Made by a program: the position numbers and the translations under genes
The notes under the pieces: model-generated
What the model was told of the DNA's origin: nothing
Databases searched by the model: none
What the model saw: only the letters and a program-made list of their open reading frames with translations
In this document: positions 62,003-64,000 of the stretch, in pieces
Numbering within the stretch: the first letter of the stretch is position 1
How the letters are laid out: the number at the start of each line of letters is the position of its first letter
DNA from: Calidifontimicrobium sp035325925
GTDB lineage: Bacteria; Pseudomonadota; Gammaproteobacteria; Burkholderiales; Burkholderiaceae_C
Direction of reading: 5' to 3'
DNA length: 64,000 nt
Assembly: GCF_035325925.1 (NCBI RefSeq)
Contig: NZ_DAOKZA010000002.1
Coordinates: forward strand, 1 to 64,000

Positions 62003-62878
62003 TTGCAGGTCCTGCAGGTACTCGTCAGCGGCATCGCGCAAGGTTGCATCTACGGCCTGATCGCGCTGGGCTTCGTGCTCATCTACAAGGCCACCGAAGC
62101 GGTCAGCTTCGCGCAGGGCGAGCTGATGATGCTCGGCGCCTTCCTCGGGCTGGCGCTGCTGACGGTGCTGGGCTTCCCGTTCTGGATCACCGTGCCGGCG
62201 GTGATCGCAGCGATGGCGGTGTTCGGCTTCGCGCTCGAGCGCGCCGTGATCCGCCCGATCCTGGGCCAGCCGGCGTTCTCGATCGTGATGCTGACCATCG
62301 GCATCGGCTACGTCGCGCGCGGCGCGATCACGATGGTGCCGGTGATCGGCACCGAGACGCACACGCTGCCGGTGCCGTACAAGGACGAGGTGATCCCGCT
62401 CGGCGGCGTCGTGCTGGCCGTCGAGCAGTTGGTGGTGATCGGCATCACCGCGCTGCTTTGCGGCGTGCTGTACCTGCTGTTCAGCCGCAGCAAGGTCGGC
62501 ATCGCGATGCAGGCGGCGTCGCAGAACCAGCTGGCCGCCTACTACATGGGCATCCCGGTGAAGCGGCTCAACGGCGTGGTCTGGGCGCTGGCGGCGGTGG
62601 TCGCGGCGGTCGCGGGGCTGCTGCTCGCGCCGATCACCTTCGTGCACGCCAACATGGGCTTCATCGGGCTGAAGGCGTTCCCGGCCGCGGTGGTCGGCGG
62701 CTTCGGGAGCCTGCCCGGCGCGATCGTTGGCGGGCTGATCATCGGCGTGGTCGAGTCGCTGGCCGGCTTCTACCTGCCCGAGGGCTTTAAGGACGTCGCC
62801 GCCTACGTCGTGGTGCTGATCATGCTGATGCTCAAGCCCAACGGGCTGTTCGGCGAGAACCTCAGGAAGAAGGTGTAG
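62003..62878 (+). CDS. livH: Branched-chain amino acid/amide ABC transporter permease LivH
   Basis: The 291-residue inner-membrane permease has about eight helices. Hallmarks are GIAQGCIYGLIALGFVLIYKATEAVSFAQGELMMLGAF and GFIGLKAFPAAVVGGFGSLPGAIVGGLIIG. The likely start is a TTG (LQVLQVLVSGI), since no earlier ATG/GTG gives homology. The next gene begins seven bases later. The binding protein and ATPases are not in the window. The substrate may be branched-chain amino acids, amides or aromatic acids. Confidence 0.92.
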   Translation: MQVLQVLVSGIAQGCIYGLIALGFVLIYKATEAVSFAQGELMMLGAFLGLALLTVLGFPFWITVPAVIAAMAVFGFALERAVIRPILGQPAFSIVMLTIGIGYVARGAITMVPVIGTETHTLPVPYKDEVIPLGGVVLAVEQLVVIGITALLCGVLYLLFSRSKVGIAMQAASQNQLAAYYMGIPVKRLNGVVWALAAVVAAVAGLLLAPITFVHANMGFIGLKAFPAAVVGGFGSLPGAIVGGLIIGVVESLAGFYLPEGFKDVAAYVVVLIMLMLKPNGLFGENLRKKV

Positions 62879-62884
62879 CCGGCG

Positions 62885-63961
62885 ATGCGCTTCATCTTCA
62901 AGACCAGCTACGACCAGGACATCTCGCTGGCCAAGCACGGCGGGCACCGGCTCTGGTACGGGGCGCTGCTGGTCGCGCTCGTCGCGGCGCCCTGGTGGCT
63001 CGAGGCCTACGGGCTGGCGCAGCTGACCTTCATCCTGATCTACGGCATCGTCGGGCTGGGGCTGATGCTGCTCGCCGGCTTCACCGGGCTGTTCTCGATC
63101 GGCCACGCGGCGTTCCTCGGCGTGGGCGCCTACACGCAGGCGGTGCTGGCGGCACAGGGCTGGCCGTTCCCGCTGTCGCTGGCCGCGGCGGCGGGGCTGT
63201 CGGCCGTGGTCGGTGCGGTCGTCGGGCTGCCGGCGCTGCGCGTCAAAGGGATCTACCTGGGCATCGCGACGCTGGCCTTCGGCTTCATCGTCGAGGAGGT
63301 GCTGGCGCGATGGGAGAGCGTCACCGGCGGCAACGCCGGCAAGATGGTCGGGCAGCCGCAGATGTTCGGCTGGGTCGCCGACAGCAGCGAGAAGTTCTAC
63401 TTCCTGTGCCTGGTGATCGCGGTGGCCTGCACGCTGGCGGTGCTGAACCTGCTGCGCAGCCCCACCGGGCGCGCCTTCGTCGCGATCCGCGACAGCGAGA
63501 TCTCGGCGCAGAGCATGGGCATCCACCTCGCCTACTACAAGACGCTCAGCTTCGCGATCAGCGCCGCGCTGGCAGGCATCGGCGGCGCGTTGTACGCGCA
63601 CATGATCCGCTTCCTGTCGCCGGACCAGTTCAATATCATCCAGTCGATCGACCTGCTGCTGATGGTCGTCATCGGCGGGCTGGGCAGCGTGCACGGCGCG
63701 TTCCTCGGCGCGATCTTCCTGATCGGCATGCCGCAGGCGATCAGCGCGTTCAAGGACCTGCTGCCCGAGGCGATCGGGCAGGCGCCGGGACTGAAGTCGG
63801 TGATCTACGGCGCGGTGCTGATCGCGTTCGTGCTGTTCGAGCCGCTCGGGCTGTACGGGCGCTGGCTGAAGGTGCGCACCTGGTTCCAGCTGTTCCCGTT
63901 CTACCGCAAGGGCCTGTTCAAGCGGCAGAAGGCGTTCCAGAAGTCGGATCGATTGAGATGA
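62885..63961 (+). CDS. livM: Branched-chain amino acid/amide ABC transporter permease LivM
   Basis: The 358-residue permease shows the LivM pattern: IYGIVGLGLMLLAGFTGLFSIGHAAFLGVGAYTQA near residue 60, KGIYLGIATLAFGFIVEEVL, AIRDSEISAQSMGIHLAYYKTLSFAISAALAGIGGALYA and VVIGGLGSVHGAFLGAIF. An N-terminal polar leader of about 20 residues precedes the first helix. The stop is part of an ATGA whose ATG could start the next gene of the transporter beyond the window. Confidence 0.92.
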   Translation: MRFIFKTSYDQDISLAKHGGHRLWYGALLVALVAAPWWLEAYGLAQLTFILIYGIVGLGLMLLAGFTGLFSIGHAAFLGVGAYTQAVLAAQGWPFPLSLAAAAGLSAVVGAVVGLPALRVKGIYLGIATLAFGFIVEEVLARWESVTGGNAGKMVGQPQMFGWVADSSEKFYFLCLVIAVACTLAVLNLLRSPTGRAFVAIRDSEISAQSMGIHLAYYKTLSFAISAALAGIGGALYAHMIRFLSPDQFNIIQSIDLLLMVVIGGLGSVHGAFLGAIFLIGMPQAISAFKDLLPEAIGQAPGLKSVIYGAVLIAFVLFEPLGLYGRWLKVRTWFQLFPFYRKGLFKRQKAFQKSDRLR

Positions 63962-64000
63962 TCCCCCCCGAAGCGCCGTCGGCGCCTCCCCCCCGGGGGG
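63962..64000. other. C-tract and small hairpin at the window end
   Basis: Runs of C and G flank a gcgcc-gtc-ggcgc stem-loop (63973-63985). An open frame from the ATG at 63958 continues to the edge as MIPPEAPSAPPPRG, which may be the leader of a downstream transporter gene or chance. Confidence 0.35.

Noticed and set aside
61091..63694. A long His/Arg/Gln-rich frame antisense to livH and livM
   Set aside because: Composition is that of a shadow frame, and the real crotonase starts at 61885.
63958..64000. Start of a livG-like gene at the last ATG
   Set aside because: Only 14 Pro-rich residues are visible, none with homology, so it is not listed as a gene.

Overview
The window is very GC-rich, densely coded DNA, probably from a betaproteobacterium of the order Burkholderiales (Rubrivivax/Leptothrix/Comamonadaceae-like). 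The case rests on protein families, not on a marker gene: tupBCA with a ModE-like regulator, a six-gene Pha/Mrp antiporter, class I fumarase, WS/DGAT, MalT-type LAL regulators and many acyl-CoA dehydrogenases. I saw no rRNA, tRNA, CRISPR, insertion sequence or prophage. The sequence is a draft scaffold: a 100-N gap lies at 53617-53716.

1-6.3 kb holds the 3' part of an AidB-like dehydrogenase, a tightly overlapping operon of two small transferases and a SelD-N-terminal-like flavoprotein, an MFS transporter and a wax ester synthase. 6.4-11.1 kb is a molybdate/tungstate locus: a ModE-like regulator fused to a binding-protein domain, a diverged Mop protein, and on the other strand tupB-tupC-tupA-modA with 4-base overlaps. 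11.2-20.8 kb has an EgtB/SenA-like enzyme, a pair of acyl-CoA dehydrogenases, a three-gene DoxX operon with two unknown proteins, an F420-reductase-like protein divergent from a LysR regulator across an AT-rich palindrome, a degenerate HD-GYP protein, a P1 peptidase and a PPOX-type protein. acs follows on the minus strand.

23.0-34.0 kb is a cation and signalling region. A NaChBac-type voltage-gated sodium channel is translationally coupled to a CaCA Na+/Ca2+ exchanger and then to a RidA protein. A membrane PAS histidine kinase and an output-less response regulator follow. The complete mrpAB-C-D-E-F-G operon converges on them. 34.1-41.4 kb has class I fumarase and two tandem paralogous LAL regulators with almost identical HTH-encoding DNA. 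41.6-43.9 kb carries a lipoprotein, a hemerythrin-like protein, an 80-bp tandem duplication with long C-tracts, and small unknown proteins.

44-52 kb encodes an MscS channel, a histone-deacetylase-like enzyme, the MoxR-DUF58-TgpA transglutaminase group, MltB and an alpha-helical unknown. 52.6-59.8 kb has an SRPBCC-VOC fusion, the assembly gap, exonuclease I, and serC-serA translationally chained to an acyl-CoA dehydrogenase and a crotonase. 59.9-64 kb ends with a Tat-exported metallo-beta-lactamase-fold protein, a crotonase, and the livH-livM permeases of a branched-chain amino-acid/amide ABC transporter whose ATPases lie beyond the window.

The most interesting parts are the sodium channel/exchanger operon next to a sensor kinase and Mrp, the hybrid tungstate/molybdate locus, the LAL twin genes with a conserved DNA block, and two scaffold anomalies (55-bp repeats flanking the gap; the 80-bp duplication with a 20-C run).
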